This document shows positions 1-9,016 of a DNA stretch of 45,101 nt, in pieces. The first letter of the stretch is position 1; each line of letters starts with the position of its first letter. A program made the position numbers and the translations under genes. Source of the stretch: an uncultured Flavobacteriales bacterium (GTDB taxonomy: Bacteria > Bacteroidota > Bacteroidia > Flavobacteriales_D > Sanyastnellaceae); contig CALLLH010000011.1 in NCBI GenBank assembly GCA_938082505.1, positions 1-45,101 of the forward strand. Direction: 5' to 3'. The notes beneath the pieces are model-generated. The model saw nothing but the letters and a program-made list of their open reading frames with translations, made no database searches and was not told the DNA's origin.

Positions 1-1219
1 ATATGGTGGCGAGTGCTGCCCCCATGAGACCGAGTCCCAATCCGCTTTCCGGGATGAAATAAAGGTTCAAGGGGATGGCGATGATGACCATGATCCAATT
101 GAGGCCGATGAGTTTCCGGTAATGGTCTGATTGCCCGATGAAGACTTGTGTCCCGGAGGAACTGCCTTGAAGCAACTTGTGAGCACCGATGGCAAGGATG
201 ACCCAGGAGAGGCCCTTGAATTCTTCTGGCAGCAGGAAGTCGATTTGAGGAGTGTTGACCCAAACGGACGCGAGGATCCACCCTCCGCCGAGCAGCATGG
301 CGCGGTGACTGAGTCCCAAGAGTCTCCATACCTCTTCCATGTCCTTCCGGTCCAATGCCTTTGCGATCAGGGGTTGGAGCAGTCGCTGGAATGAACGCTG
401 GGGAACCTGGGCAATTGTGGCGATGAAGCCGGCTACGGTGAATGCCGGCACCGCGGCCAATGAAATGAGCCGCCCCACCATGATGATGTCAATTTGGGTG
501 AGAATGATCCAGGCGCTGTTGCCGAAAATCAAGGTTCCCCCATAAATCAGGATTTCCTTGCGTGTGGCCTTGTCGGACAATCCGCGAATCCGGATGCGGA
601 AATTGTTGGCGATGGCTTGTGCAAGGAGCAGAAGCAGGATGACGCCGTAGAGCAGGACAAAGGCAGGGAGAAACCGGTCCGGTGTCATCCAGCCCAGTCC
701 CAATGCCAGTGCCAGTATGAGGTAACCTGTTTTGAACACAGTTTCCCTGAAGAAAGTGGCCAGTGCAGTTTTCAGCCTTGTGGTCAGAAAACCGGCGATG
801 TACAGCTGCAGTGCCTGAAAGGCGGACAGGATGGCAATGGGCCCCACGGCATGCCGATTCTTCCCCTCCAATCCCAGCAGATCTGCCACTGTCTCGGGAA
901 AGAGCAGGACGGGCATTGCCACGAACAGAAGGAATGTGGCTATGGTCGGTTGGAGCAGGGAGCCAAAGAGTTGGGGCAGCTCACCAGACCTCCCGAACTT
1001 CCCTGAAAACCGGTTCATTGCGGCGGGTGCACCAAAGGCGACAATGGGCCCGATCAGGGTTGCCCATGCCGCTGCAACTCGGATCAGCCCCCAATCTTCA
1101 AGGTGGTTTTCGAAGGCCCATGGCAACACCACCAGATTGTTGATGCCCCCGAGTATGAAGCCCAGAATGATGCTCAGAAAATTCCGTGCCGCCTGCTCCG
1201 AAATGCCATAGCGCGCCAT
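1..1219 (-). CDS. Oligosaccharide flippase family membrane protein (3' end outside window)
   Basis: Reading the minus strand from ATG at 1219 gives at least 406 codons open to the window edge. The product begins MARYGISEQAARNFLSIIL and is a chain of hydrophobic helices with short polar loops. A segment near the edge reads LGLGLMGAALATI, typical of the MOP/polysaccharide-transporter superfamily (Wzx-like). Such proteins flip lipid-linked glycan units across the inner membrane. The start abuts the stop of the upstream glycosyltransferase (TGA immediately followed by ATG), so the two are almost certainly cotranscribed and work on the same envelope glycan. The family assignment is by fold and motif; the substrate cannot be read. 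The C-terminus is missing from the window. Confidence 0.85.
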   Translation of the reverse strand, partial: MARYGISEQAARNFLSIILGFILGGINNLVVLPWAFENHLEDWGLIRVAAAWATLIGPIVAFGAPAAMNRFSGKFGRSGELPQLFGSLLQPTIATFLLFVAMPVLLFPETVADLLGLEGKNRHAVGPIAILSAFQALQLYIAGFLTTRLKTALATFFRETVFKTGYLILALALGLGWMTPDRFLPAFVLLYGVILLLLLAQAIANNFRIRIRGLSDKATRKEILIYGGTLIFGNSAWIILTQIDIIMVGRLISLAAVPAFTVAGFIATIAQVPQRSFQRLLQPLIAKALDRKDMEEVWRLLGLSHRAMLLGGGWILASVWVNTPQIDFLLPEEFKGLSWVILAIGAHKLLQGSSSGTQVFIGQSDHYRKLIGLNWIMVIIAIPLNLYFIPESGLGLGLMGAALATI

Positions 1220-2593
1220 TCAGCTGGTGAGTGAAGGAATGATGCTGTCGAGGACCCGGCTCATTTGCCTCGTCAATGCAGGGCGCGAATAGTGCTCGAC
1301 CATTTGACGGTCAGGACCCGTTCCCGAGCTCAGTTTTTCCAGCATGTTTATGGCTTCCTCCTGATTCGCATGGCGGCAAGAGTGTACGCCCCATTCATCG
1401 GTCAGTGTCGACAGGTCGCTCGGTACACGGGTGACCACGCCCATTGGACGGCTTGTCGCAAGGTATTCGAAGGCCTTGCCCGGTATCGCTCGTTCACCCG
1501 TTGTGTTGTCGTTTTGTATCAGCAGCAGGGCGTGCATTGATTGCATCATGGATACGGCCTCCGTGTGCGAAACATATCCGTGGTCTGTCCAGTCTTCGGG
1601 TTTCAGGGTCTGCTCGATGCTCTCCCGTACTTGGGGGCTGACGCTGCCTACGAGGTTGAGGTGCACCTTGTGAGGTCTGTTCAGGGAATCGGAATTCCAT
1701 TTCCGGATGGCTTGCCACAAACCCGGGGTATCGCGTGAGGGAAAAAGAGAACCGAAATGGCCAATGTGGAAGTCCGTGCCCTTGGAGAGTGGACCGGAGT
1801 CGCCCTGTTCATGGGGTTGTGTGACGTCGGTCGGGTCCCATCCATTGTAGATCAGATGGAAACATTCCTTCGGCACGGAAGGGGCATTGTTCATCAGGGA
1901 AACACCCACACCCGGGCTCGAATAGGCAATGGCATCAGCATTGGTCACGACGTCCCTTTCGAGTTCTTTATGCTTTCGCCGGGTTCTGGCCGTGGGAAGG
2001 AAATCTTCGAGATAGTCCATTTCACGCCACAAATCGCGGAAATCGGCAAGCCATGGCAGCCCGGTTTTCCGTTTGAGGTCCAGCCCGATGAGATGGACGC
2101 TGTGTGGGGGACCCGTGGTGACGATGGCATCGAATGGCCGTCCTTCTTCCCCGGCCTTTTCGATGATCTTGATGGCCTTTGCCGCGGCGCGGCGGCGCCA
2201 GAGAACCCTCGGATCGGGAAGAAGGATGTTGCCCCGGCACCACAGCATCAACCGTTGGGTGATGCCCTGTTTTCCTCCGCCTTTTTTCAGTGATCCGAGC
2301 CTCTCAGTGGCACCATTGCGGCTGAAGAGTTTCGTGGCGAACTCGTAGGGTTCCAGAATGGGAACCTTGTGTACGACGAGGTTTTGTGGAACATCTTGAA
2401 CGAGCGACGGATCCAGGATCGGGTAGGCGGCATTCTCCGGAACAAGCAGGGTGGGAATCCACCCATTGTCCGGGAGGTACTTGGTCATTTTCAACCAACG
2501 CTGCACACCTGGTCCACCTGCTGGTGGCCAATAGTATGCCATGACGAGGACACGCCGGTCCCTGATTCCGCCTCGATGGGGAGCATCCTCCAT
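1220..2593 (-). CDS. Glycosyltransferase family 4-like protein
   Basis: 457 residues. Near the N-terminus is YYWPPAGGPGVQRW, the nucleotide-side glycine-rich loop common in Bacteroidota GT4-like enzymes. In the C-terminal half AIPGKAFEYLATSRP corresponds to the acidic motif that contacts the sugar-nucleotide donor in GT-B glycosyltransferases. No membrane span is evident, so it is probably a cytosolic or membrane-associated enzyme adding a sugar to a glycan intermediate. It lies 9 bp after the AddB-like gene and directly abuts the flippase gene, which suggests a role in making the substrate of that flippase. Donor and acceptor are unknown. ATG at 2593 is the first in-frame start after the preceding gene. 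Confidence 0.85.
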   Translation of the reverse strand: MEDAPHRGGIRDRRVLVMAYYWPPAGGPGVQRWLKMTKYLPDNGWIPTLLVPENAAYPILDPSLVQDVPQNLVVHKVPILEPYEFATKLFSRNGATERLGSLKKGGGKQGITQRLMLWCRGNILLPDPRVLWRRRAAAKAIKIIEKAGEEGRPFDAIVTTGPPHSVHLIGLDLKRKTGLPWLADFRDLWREMDYLEDFLPTARTRRKHKELERDVVTNADAIAYSSPGVGVSLMNNAPSVPKECFHLIYNGWDPTDVTQPHEQGDSGPLSKGTDFHIGHFGSLFPSRDTPGLWQAIRKWNSDSLNRPHKVHLNLVGSVSPQVRESIEQTLKPEDWTDHGYVSHTEAVSMMQSMHALLLIQNDNTTGERAIPGKAFEYLATSRPMGVVTRVPSDLSTLTDEWGVHSCRHANQEEAINMLEKLSSGTGPDRQMVEHYSRPALTRQMSRVLDSIIPSLTS

Positions 2594-2602
2594 GGCCGAA
2601 AT

Positions 2603-5419
2603 CTACTCCAGCGTCAGGCAATAGGAGCACCATTTGCTGTCGGGGTTGTGCTCCACCGTCTCGTGGCCCTCGCCGGGCAGCAGGGAAACCACGACGGTGC
2701 CCAACCACTCTTTGAGCAGGTCGTCATGTTCCGGTTCGAGCAGGGTTTGGCCATTCCATTTCAGGTGGAGCAGACTGCTTGAATCGCCCGACCCCTTGCG
2801 GCCGGTCCGGATGGCGGATTGGATGGCGTGCGCCTCGGGATGGCGTGCGCGCAGCATGGCGGCGTAGAGCAGCAGCTGCAGGGCCTTGCCCCGTTTGCCC
2901 TGTCTCAAGGCGTCTTCCCAATCTCCTTTCAGGACGAGCTCCTTGCCCTCGACCTTGCCTGTTTTGTAATCGATGACCTGCCAGGTTTCGCTTCCCTGAA
3001 TCCGGGTCCGCTGGACGCGGTCCGCCACACCGCGGAACGTGATCGACCGGCCATCCTGCAGCTGAAAGGTCCGCGACAGTTTTTCTTCCAGACCCGTGAT
3101 GGTGATGGTGGCCTCGGCTGGCCATTCGCTGATTTCATCCTTGATCCAACGGGCGACCATGGCGGCAGCCATCCGCAGGACCAGTACGTTGGCTCCAGTG
3201 TTGACCTGGGCCCCCGGTTTTACTTTGGTCAAGGCGGTGATGAGCCTATTGCGCACCTCTTTGGATAGGGCATTCAGGTCTTCCTTGGTCAGTGCACGGC
3301 CGACTGTGGGCTTGAGGCCCTCCTCCACTGCCGAGTGGATCACCGTTCCGATGGTGCTGGCCTCGAGGTGTTCCTCCACGACATCGGTTTCTCCCAACCC
3401 CAGGACGTAGCGGTAATGGAATTGGCGTTCGCAGGTCAAGGCCTGATTCAATGCGGAAGGACTGACCCCCCGCTCCAGCATCCCTTCCATGGAGTCTTTG
3501 GCTGTTGGGCTCCAACCCAACGCGGGAACAGGCGGGGCGGAATCGGGCAGCGGAGTGGAAAGCAGGGTTTTGTGGACCTGCACCCCGGACAGGGATTCTT
3601 TTGCCCATGCTTCGATCTGGCCGAGAAAGCGGCTGGGTTCGGCGCCGTTGTCCCCCTGTCCCGCCCCAACGCAGAGCAGGTGCACGCGGCGGGCCCTGTG
3701 GAGCAGGCGGTGCAGGTAGACCGAGAAGAGGTCATCCCTTTGCGGCCGTCCAGGCAGCCCCAAAGAACGTTGGAGGTCGAGCGGCATGAAGGTAGGAGGG
3801 GCGGATCCATTGGGCAGGGTTCCCTCGTTGATGTCAAGGATGAAGACCTCGTCGAAATCGAGGCCCCGGCTCTCCAGCAGTCCCATGACCTGAAGGCCTT
3901 CAAGGGGCTCACCTGCGAGATCGACCGTATGAAGGCTCAACCACCGCTGCATCCGGGCCCGTGTCTCGCCCAGTCCCGGAGGGATGCCCAAGCGTTCCAC
4001 GCTGCGTTCATGCAGGGCGACCACATCGCGGAAGCCCATCCATGTGGCGGCGAGCCAGGGGTCTTTGGGCATGCTGCCTTTGTGCGTTTCAATCCACCGT
4101 GCCACACCGGACAAAACGGTGGTTGTTCCCTCGTCCCGATCCGGGGTGGAGCATCCTGCCCACCAGGGGGCGAGCATGGCCTCCGTTGCAGGAAATGGGC
4201 TCAGGTCCTCGCGTTTGAGGCGCACCCGCGATTGGCGGATGCACATGCGGGTGAGGGCGTCGAGTTCCTTCGAGGCTTCGGGTTGCATGGCCCGTGTCAA
4301 TGGATGTGCGAGCAATGAGCGCAGCCGGCTGTGGTGGAGACGGCCCTTGTCGCCGTGCAGGCCGAACAGCAGATGCAAAAAACTCCGGAGTGGCGTCCGG
4401 TCCAGTGGCACGCCCATGGTCAGGTTGACCTTGCCGATGCCCGGGGGCAGTGCGTTGAGCAGGAGGGGCGCGATATCGGAAGAAGGGAGGATGACCGCCG
4501 TGCGGTCGAGTGTTCCCGCTGTTTCCTGCTTCAACTGCTCGCGGACATACTGGGTCTGCATGGTGCGTGAACTGCAGGTGATGAAATGCCAGTCCCGCGA
4601 TTTTTCGCGGCCAGGGCCGGCGACGTCCTTGAGGGGGTGCGGCAGGGATTGGATCTCACCGGGCGTGATGTTTTCGCGGACAAACCTTCCGGTCTCCCGT
4701 CCTTCCGCCACATGGGAACGGTCGGTGTCCCAGATCCATGTGCCTTGTCCCGATCGCATGAGGCGGTCCATGGTCTTTTTCTCTGCGGGGGTCAGGGCAT
4801 TCGCTCCGGCCATCCAGACCGGTCCTGCAACGTGGTCGAGGGCGTGCTCTCCGGTGGCCATCATGCGTGCGAGCAGTCCGGAAGTAGCGAGCCCTCTGTC
4901 GAGGAGGTGGTCGTGAAAGGCGGTGTGCAGGGGGTACAGGGTATTCCATTGTTCCAGGAAAGCCTGTTGTCCGGCCGTGAGGTCAGGACGTCCGAAGCTC
5001 CAGGCCTCGATGTCTTTGATGTTGCGGAGGTCCCGGAAGACCTGACGCGATTCCAACAGGTGATGGTCCACGGCATTGAAATCGGCGAGGGCGGCCATTC
5101 CCCAAGGCTGGAATCGATCGAAGGAGCCCCAATCGGGTATGGGGTGGTGTGCCCGCATGCCTTCGGCCACCTGTTGCAATTCGACGAGCAGCTCCACCTT
5201 TCCCGGAACGTGGAGGCCCAGTTGCAGGCCACTCCATTCTCCGAGGGTGGTGATGTGGGGGAGCCACTGGCCCTGACCCGCCTCCCGCGCCAGGGCCTCG
5301 GCGAGCATCCTTCCGGGCCGTCGGCCAGGAAGGAGGATCGTGAGGTCGCCCCATGTCGCTGGAGGGTTTTGGCGCAACCGCTCCATGATGCCTTCCAGAA
5401 AATCCCCGGAGTGCATCAT
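2603..5419 (-). CDS. AddB-like PD-(D/E)XK nuclease family protein
   Basis: 938 residues. The N-terminal part has TILLPGRRPGRMLAEAL, an inactive helicase-like fold start as in AddB. The C-terminal domain is a RecB-type nuclease with core motif I-D-Y-K (D817, K819). C663 (LTCERQFHYRY) and C931/C934 (WCSYC) match three positions of the AddB iron-sulfur cluster cysteines; the protein ends four residues after C934, so the usual last cysteine is absent. AddB works with AddA to process double-strand DNA breaks for RecA recombination. The probable AddA is encoded at 17379-20651 on the other strand. The start overlaps the TPR gene stop (ATGA). The nuclease call is firm; AddB orthology is inferred from domain order and the presence of an AddA-like gene. 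Confidence 0.8.
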   Translation of the reverse strand: MMHSGDFLEGIMERLRQNPPATWGDLTILLPGRRPGRMLAEALAREAGQGQWLPHITTLGEWSGLQLGLHVPGKVELLVELQQVAEGMRAHHPIPDWGSFDRFQPWGMAALADFNAVDHHLLESRQVFRDLRNIKDIEAWSFGRPDLTAGQQAFLEQWNTLYPLHTAFHDHLLDRGLATSGLLARMMATGEHALDHVAGPVWMAGANALTPAEKKTMDRLMRSGQGTWIWDTDRSHVAEGRETGRFVRENITPGEIQSLPHPLKDVAGPGREKSRDWHFITCSSRTMQTQYVREQLKQETAGTLDRTAVILPSSDIAPLLLNALPPGIGKVNLTMGVPLDRTPLRSFLHLLFGLHGDKGRLHHSRLRSLLAHPLTRAMQPEASKELDALTRMCIRQSRVRLKREDLSPFPATEAMLAPWWAGCSTPDRDEGTTTVLSGVARWIETHKGSMPKDPWLAATWMGFRDVVALHERSVERLGIPPGLGETRARMQRWLSLHTVDLAGEPLEGLQVMGLLESRGLDFDEVFILDINEGTLPNGSAPPTFMPLDLQRSLGLPGRPQRDDLFSVYLHRLLHRARRVHLLCVGAGQGDNGAEPSRFLGQIEAWAKESLSGVQVHKTLLSTPLPDSAPPVPALGWSPTAKDSMEGMLERGVSPSALNQALTCERQFHYRYVLGLGETDVVEEHLEASTIGTVIHSAVEEGLKPTVGRALTKEDLNALSKEVRNRLITALTKVKPGAQVNTGANVLVLRMAAAMVARWIKDEISEWPAEATITITGLEEKLSRTFQLQDGRSITFRGVADRVQRTRIQGSETWQVIDYKTGKVEGKELVLKGDWEDALRQGKRGKALQLLLYAAMLRARHPEAHAIQSAIRTGRKGSGDSSSLLHLKWNGQTLLEPEHDDLLKEWLGTVVVSLLPGEGHETVEHNPDSKWCSYCLTLE

Positions 5420-6015
5420 TTGCGCAGGCCTTTGCGGATGAAGTCAATGAACTCACGGCGCCGCTCACCATTGGTGAAGACGGCCCCCATTTCCTTCCAG
5501 ACGGAAGGGGTGGGAACGTCTTCACCTGACGCTGGTGCTGCGGTGGATTGAGGCGCCTGCCCGGAATTGTCAGCCGGGTCCACTCCGGCGTCCCGGAGGA
5601 TGCCCATGAGGGTGTCGGCGCGCCGGAAGCGTTCCTGTGCTGATTTGCGCATGCCGTACTGCTCCTCGAGCAGTCCGAGGTTGTTGAGGGTAATGGCGTC
5701 GTCGGGGTCGAGCTCCAACGCCTTGCGGTAGTCGGCAATGGCCCCATCCACGTCTTTCATGGCGGCGCGGATCCAGGCCCGGGAGGCATAGCGGTAGGCG
5801 TGATCCGGCTCGAGGGCTACGGCGCGGTCGAACTCCTGCAGGGCCTCCTTGGTCCTGCCGAGTTGGAAAATGCACACGGCGTGGTCGTGGATGAGGTCGC
5901 CATCGGGCGTGTGCTCCTCGCGCAAGACCGCGAAGCGCTGTTCGGCTTCGCTCCACTGCTTCGCCGCATAGAGCCTTTCGGCCTCTTTCCGGCGTTGGTT
6001 GAAATCGTCTGTCAT
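5416..6015 (-). CDS. Tetratricopeptide repeat protein
   Basis: 199 residues with no signal peptide. About three TPR units occupy residues 40-135, for example KEALQEFDRAVALEPDHAYR and GAIADYRKALELDPDDAITL, each ending in the usual acidic-Pro junction. The remaining part is a low-complexity linker (residues 145-168, rich in Pro, Ala, Ser) and a charged C-terminal helix ending FIDFIRKGLRK. TPRs act as protein-protein scaffolds; no partner can be named. Both ends overlap neighbours by 4 bp (ATGA with the AddB-like gene and with the TlpA-like gene), so translation is probably coupled. Function unknown. Confidence 0.85.
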   Translation of the reverse strand: MTDDFNQRRKEAERLYAAKQWSEAEQRFAVLREEHTPDGDLIHDHAVCIFQLGRTKEALQEFDRAVALEPDHAYRYASRAWIRAAMKDVDGAIADYRKALELDPDDAITLNNLGLLEEQYGMRKSAQERFRRADTLMGILRDAGVDPADNSGQAPQSTAAPASGEDVPTPSVWKEMGAVFTNGERRREFIDFIRKGLRK

Positions 6016-6575
6016 TTTTTGTCTTCCAGCAGCGCTGCGACGGCGTCCACCATCGCTTCGAATTCCGCCTCATCGAACAACCGGGTCAGGAAGGCGATGT
6101 TTCCCGTGCGGTCGACCACGATGTTCCGGGTCACACCCGCCTTGGGAACGGTGACCTCTCCGAAGAGTGCACCGCCGGCATCGAGGCAGACCGGGTAGGA
6201 GATTCCGGTGTCTTCCACCAGGCCCCGCACCTTCTCCGCAGGTTCGTCGAGGTCCACGCCGAGCAATTGCAGGCCTTTTCCCTTGAATCGCTGCCACACC
6301 CGTTCTTCGAGGTGGGGCATTTCCTTTCGACACACCCCACACCATGAGGCCGTGAACTGCAGGATGTAGACGGTACCCAGCAATTCTGTGCGGCTCCACT
6401 GATCACCCTCGAGATCCAACAAGGAGAAATCCGGCATGGGATCCCCCACCGCCACTGTGTAACCGCGGTCATCCTGTCCGAATGCGTTGCCGATGAAAGG
6501 GCCGATCAACAGGGCGAGTGTGAGCGTCATCCGACGCGTGGAAACAGGAAAATTCAAGGGTCCGGGCATGGCCAT
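6012..6575 (-). CDS. TlpA-like thioredoxin-fold protein
   Basis: 187 residues with an N-terminal signal sequence (TRR followed by a hydrophobic stretch, cleavage likely near GNAFGQ, residues 30-34), so it is exported. The thioredoxin fold carries the redox motif W78-C79-G80-V81-C82 and a later VPKAGVTRN segment at the cis-Pro region, where TlpA/AhpC-TSA proteins have a related loop. Proteins of this type reduce or protect periplasmic thiols, for example in cytochrome maturation. It is the first gene of the minus-strand run tlpA-TPR-addB-GT4-flippase and overlaps the TPR gene by 4 bp. ATG at 6575 and 6569 are both possible starts. Substrate unknown. Confidence 0.85.
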   Translation of the reverse strand: MAMPGPLNFPVSTRRMTLTLALLIGPFIGNAFGQDDRGYTVAVGDPMPDFSLLDLEGDQWSRTELLGTVYILQFTASWCGVCRKEMPHLEERVWQRFKGKGLQLLGVDLDEPAEKVRGLVEDTGISYPVCLDAGGALFGEVTVPKAGVTRNIVVDRTGNIAFLTRLFDEAEFEAMVDAVAALLEDKK

Positions 6576-6618
6576 AAGTTCTGAAAAACCCAGGCTCTTG
6601 TGGCGCTAATTTTCTCCC

Positions 6619-6894
6619 ATGGAAATGGTCCGCACCCCAAAGTGGTTCGCAACGCCGGATGGAGGGTCCATTTATGCCCTGCTCACCCCGGACCGGTTGG
6701 AGGAACACCAGCGGCTGGGCAGGCGCTACCTGCATCACGTGTTGGAGGTGCGCACCTATGCGGACCGGTTGCATGTGGCGGCCTTGCTGGAACGGGTGGC
6801 GAACGGCGACATCATCGCATTGGAGGAGGATGAATATGACGAGCGGATAAAGAACATCGAACAGTTGGAACGCTGGGAGAGCACAGGCGAATAA
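6619..6894 (+). CDS. Small conserved-looking protein of unknown function upstream of murB
   Basis: 91 residues, acidic C-terminal half (IIALEEDEYDERIKNIEQ), no signal peptide or membrane segment. I do not recognise a family. It is believed real because it starts with ATG 43 bp after the divergent TlpA-like gene, ends 28 bp before murB on the same strand, has a plausible protein-like composition, and no competing ORF on the other strand explains the space. A near-consensus -7 element (TAATTTTC, 6607-6614) sits just before the ATG. It may be cotranscribed with murB. No function is proposed. Confidence 0.6.
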   Translation: MEMVRTPKWFATPDGGSIYALLTPDRLEEHQRLGRRYLHHVLEVRTYADRLHVAALLERVANGDIIALEEDEYDERIKNIEQLERWESTGE

Positions 6895-6922
6895 GGCCGC
6901 GTCAACGCCGTTTATTCGCACT

Positions 6923-7948
6923 GTGCACATCGAGCGAAACCGTTCCCTCGCGGAGCTGACCACATTCGGATTGCGGGCGTCGGCCGAGCATTTCGTCTCC
7001 TGTACCGGGGTGACGGATGTCCTTGAAACCCTGGAATGGCACCGGTCCCACTTGGGGATGTTGCATGTGCTCGGAGGAGGGAGCAATGTGCTGTTGACCC
7101 GCGACCTGGCCGGGCTTGTGCTTCACATGGGCATCAAGGGCATCGAGGAGGTGGGCCGCGAAGGCACGGCCGTGCTGGTGCGGGCAGGCGCTGGTGTCGG
7201 TTGGCATGACTTCGTGATGGAGACCCTTGAACGCGGTTGGTACGGCCTCGAGAATCTGTCCCTCATTCCGGGAAGTGTGGGGGCGGGCCCCATGCAGAAC
7301 ATCGGGGCATACGGGGTCGAGCTGGAACAGCGGTTCCATTCGCTCGAAGCGGTGGAGGTCGCCTCGGGTGCCGTGCACACTTTCGGTCATGCCGACTGTG
7401 CCTTTGGTTATCGGGAGAGTGTGTTCAAACGCAGATTGAAGGGCCAATTCGTGATCACTGGAGTGACGTTCCGGTTGGATACCGTGCCCGAACTCCGGCT
7501 GGGGTATGGCGCCATCCGTTCTGAACTCGACGCGGCGGGAGTCGTCGAGCCGACACCGCAATCGGTTTCCGAGGCGGTCATCCGCATTCGTCGGAGCAAG
7601 TTGCCCGACCCGGCCGTGCTGGGCAATGCCGGCAGTTTCTTCAAGAACCCCGTGGTCTCACAGGATGTCCAGGCAGCCTTGATGGACCGTTATCCTGAGA
7701 TGCCGCATTACCCTGCGCAGGGAGGAGTGAAGCTCGCTGCGGGGTGGCTGATCGACCAAGCCGGTTGGAAGGGGCATGACCGTGGGACCCATGGGGTGCA
7801 TGACCGGCAGGCCCTCGTATTGGTGAACCGGGGCGGTGCAACGGGGGCTGAATTGCTGAAGTTGGCCACCGACATCCAGGAGGATGTGGAAGCCCGATTC
7901 GCAGTCCGCCTCGAGCGGGAGGTCAACGTCCTGCCTCAAACGGATTGA
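6923..7948 (+). CDS. murB: UDP-N-acetylmuramate dehydrogenase (UDP-N-acetylenolpyruvoylglucosamine reductase)
   Basis: 341 residues, the size of E. coli-type (type I) MurB. It reduces UDP-GlcNAc-enolpyruvate to UDP-MurNAc with NADPH and FAD in the cytosol, the second committed step of peptidoglycan synthesis. Visible signatures are the FAD-binding LGGGSNVLL, the segment SVGAGPMQNIGAYGVEL, the catalytic serine in GNAGSFFKNP (S238) and the C-terminal LEREVNVL, whose Glu (331 or 333) is the proton donor region. The start is GTG at 6923, giving MHIERNRSLAELTTFGL, which aligns with the usual N-terminus of the family. It is convergent with the PorP-like gene, 21 bp away, with no clear terminator between. 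Confidence 0.96.
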   Translation: MHIERNRSLAELTTFGLRASAEHFVSCTGVTDVLETLEWHRSHLGMLHVLGGGSNVLLTRDLAGLVLHMGIKGIEEVGREGTAVLVRAGAGVGWHDFVMETLERGWYGLENLSLIPGSVGAGPMQNIGAYGVELEQRFHSLEAVEVASGAVHTFGHADCAFGYRESVFKRRLKGQFVITGVTFRLDTVPELRLGYGAIRSELDAAGVVEPTPQSVSEAVIRIRRSKLPDPAVLGNAGSFFKNPVVSQDVQAALMDRYPEMPHYPAQGGVKLAAGWLIDQAGWKGHDRGTHGVHDRQALVLVNRGGATGAELLKLATDIQEDVEARFAVRLEREVNVLPQTD

Positions 7949-7969
7949 GCCCGCTGACCCCGGAAAGCT

Positions 7970-9016
7970 TCAGAATTCGGCGCACGGAAGGACGCGGTGC
8001 GGTCGTGTCCTCAGGTGACTGGGTGTGCGCCACACGTAGCTGAGTGTGATTTCGTGTGCGCCATCTGAAATGCCCCATCCCAGCGTGGAGACGGTGATGT
8101 CATAGCTGTAACCCACCCTGAAATTGTCTTCAGTCAGACCGAGGAGCAGGGAGATGGCGTCGTGGTTCGGTGCGCCATCGGGTGCACTTTTCATCAGAAT
8201 CTGACGGTAGGAAATGCCGTAGGTGAGGAAGGGACTGTCGATGCTGAACCCGAAGTCCATCTGGTCGAATGTGCCCTGCGACCGGTAGGAGGCTGCGATG
8301 AGGACATCCTGATTGGAACCGGTGGGGCCGCCCTGATAGGGGATGCGCACGCCGCCATGCGTGCTGAACCAAATGGGCATGGGGGCGGTCGTGGCGTCGG
8401 TCAGGCTTTCGGAAGGGCTGTTGAGGTGCCGGCTGCTCATGCCGAGCCAGAAACGTTTGCTGTACACCACTCCGCCTGCAGCCACATCGAAGTAATTCCG
8501 CACCAGCTGGAAGTTCTGAAGCCCTTCGAGGGAGCCGGAGGCCCCGCCACCTGCAGTGCCGCGGTTCAACTGGTCGCCGAATACGAGGTCCTGCCAGTTC
8601 AGCAGGCCCCTGCTGCCCCAACCCAATTGGAGTCCCGGCCGGAAGGACAGCCGGTCGCCGAGGGGAACCTCGTAGCTGTATTGAAAGGCGAATGAGCTCG
8701 ACCCGAGTGCTCCGGACCCGGCCTCATCAGAGGAGAAGATGACGCCGATGCCACTGTTGATCTTCGGAATGAAGACGTCGTATGAAGCGCCGTAACTCAC
8801 GAATCGACCCGGAATGCCCGGCCATTGGTTCCTGTAGTGGAAGGTGACCCTGTTTTCAAGGGTTCCCCCCGCAAAGGCCGGATTGAGTTGGGGTGCCACG
8901 GCATAGAACTGCGTCAACTGCGGGTCTTGGGCACTTGCCGTCTCAGCACCCATGAAGAGGAGCAGGGTCAGGCAGAGCAGGGCTCCCGCCTTGGGGTATG
9001 TCGAAAGGGTGCTCAT
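7970..9016 (-). CDS. PorP/SprF family type IX secretion system membrane protein
   Basis: 348 residues from ATG at 9016. A signal peptide (residues 1-30, ending ETASAQ) is followed by DPQLTQFYAVAPQLNPAFAG, the hallmark opening of PorP/SprF outer-membrane proteins, then alternating strands such as FRPGLQLGWGSRGLLNW and a final aromatic-rich strand. Members form outer-membrane barrels that help a partner substrate be exported or anchored by the type IX system, as SprF does for the SprB adhesin of Flavobacterium. Here the ATG overlaps the stop of the giant PKD gene (ATGA), giving the same adhesin-SprF pairing. A longer reading from 9178 would lack a signal peptide and run into the upstream gene, so it was rejected. 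Confidence 0.92.
   Translation of the reverse strand: MSTLSTYPKAGALLCLTLLLFMGAETASAQDPQLTQFYAVAPQLNPAFAGGTLENRVTFHYRNQWPGIPGRFVSYGASYDVFIPKINSGIGVIFSSDEAGSGALGSSSFAFQYSYEVPLGDRLSFRPGLQLGWGSRGLLNWQDLVFGDQLNRGTAGGGASGSLEGLQNFQLVRNYFDVAAGGVVYSKRFWLGMSSRHLNSPSESLTDATTAPMPIWFSTHGGVRIPYQGGPTGSNQDVLIAASYRSQGTFDQMDFGFSIDSPFLTYGISYRQILMKSAPDGAPNHDAISLLLGLTEDNFRVGYSYDITVSTLGWGISDGAHEITLSYVWRTPSHLRTRPHRVLPCAEF

Noticed and set aside
494-1006. Plus-strand ORF of 170 codons
   Set aside because: It is antisense to the flippase, has Gln/Gly/Cys-rich composition typical of a shadow frame and no family features.
1757-2293. Plus-strand ORF of 178 codons opposite the GT4 gene
   Set aside because: Antisense shadow of a well-supported gene, without a start signal or recognisable family.
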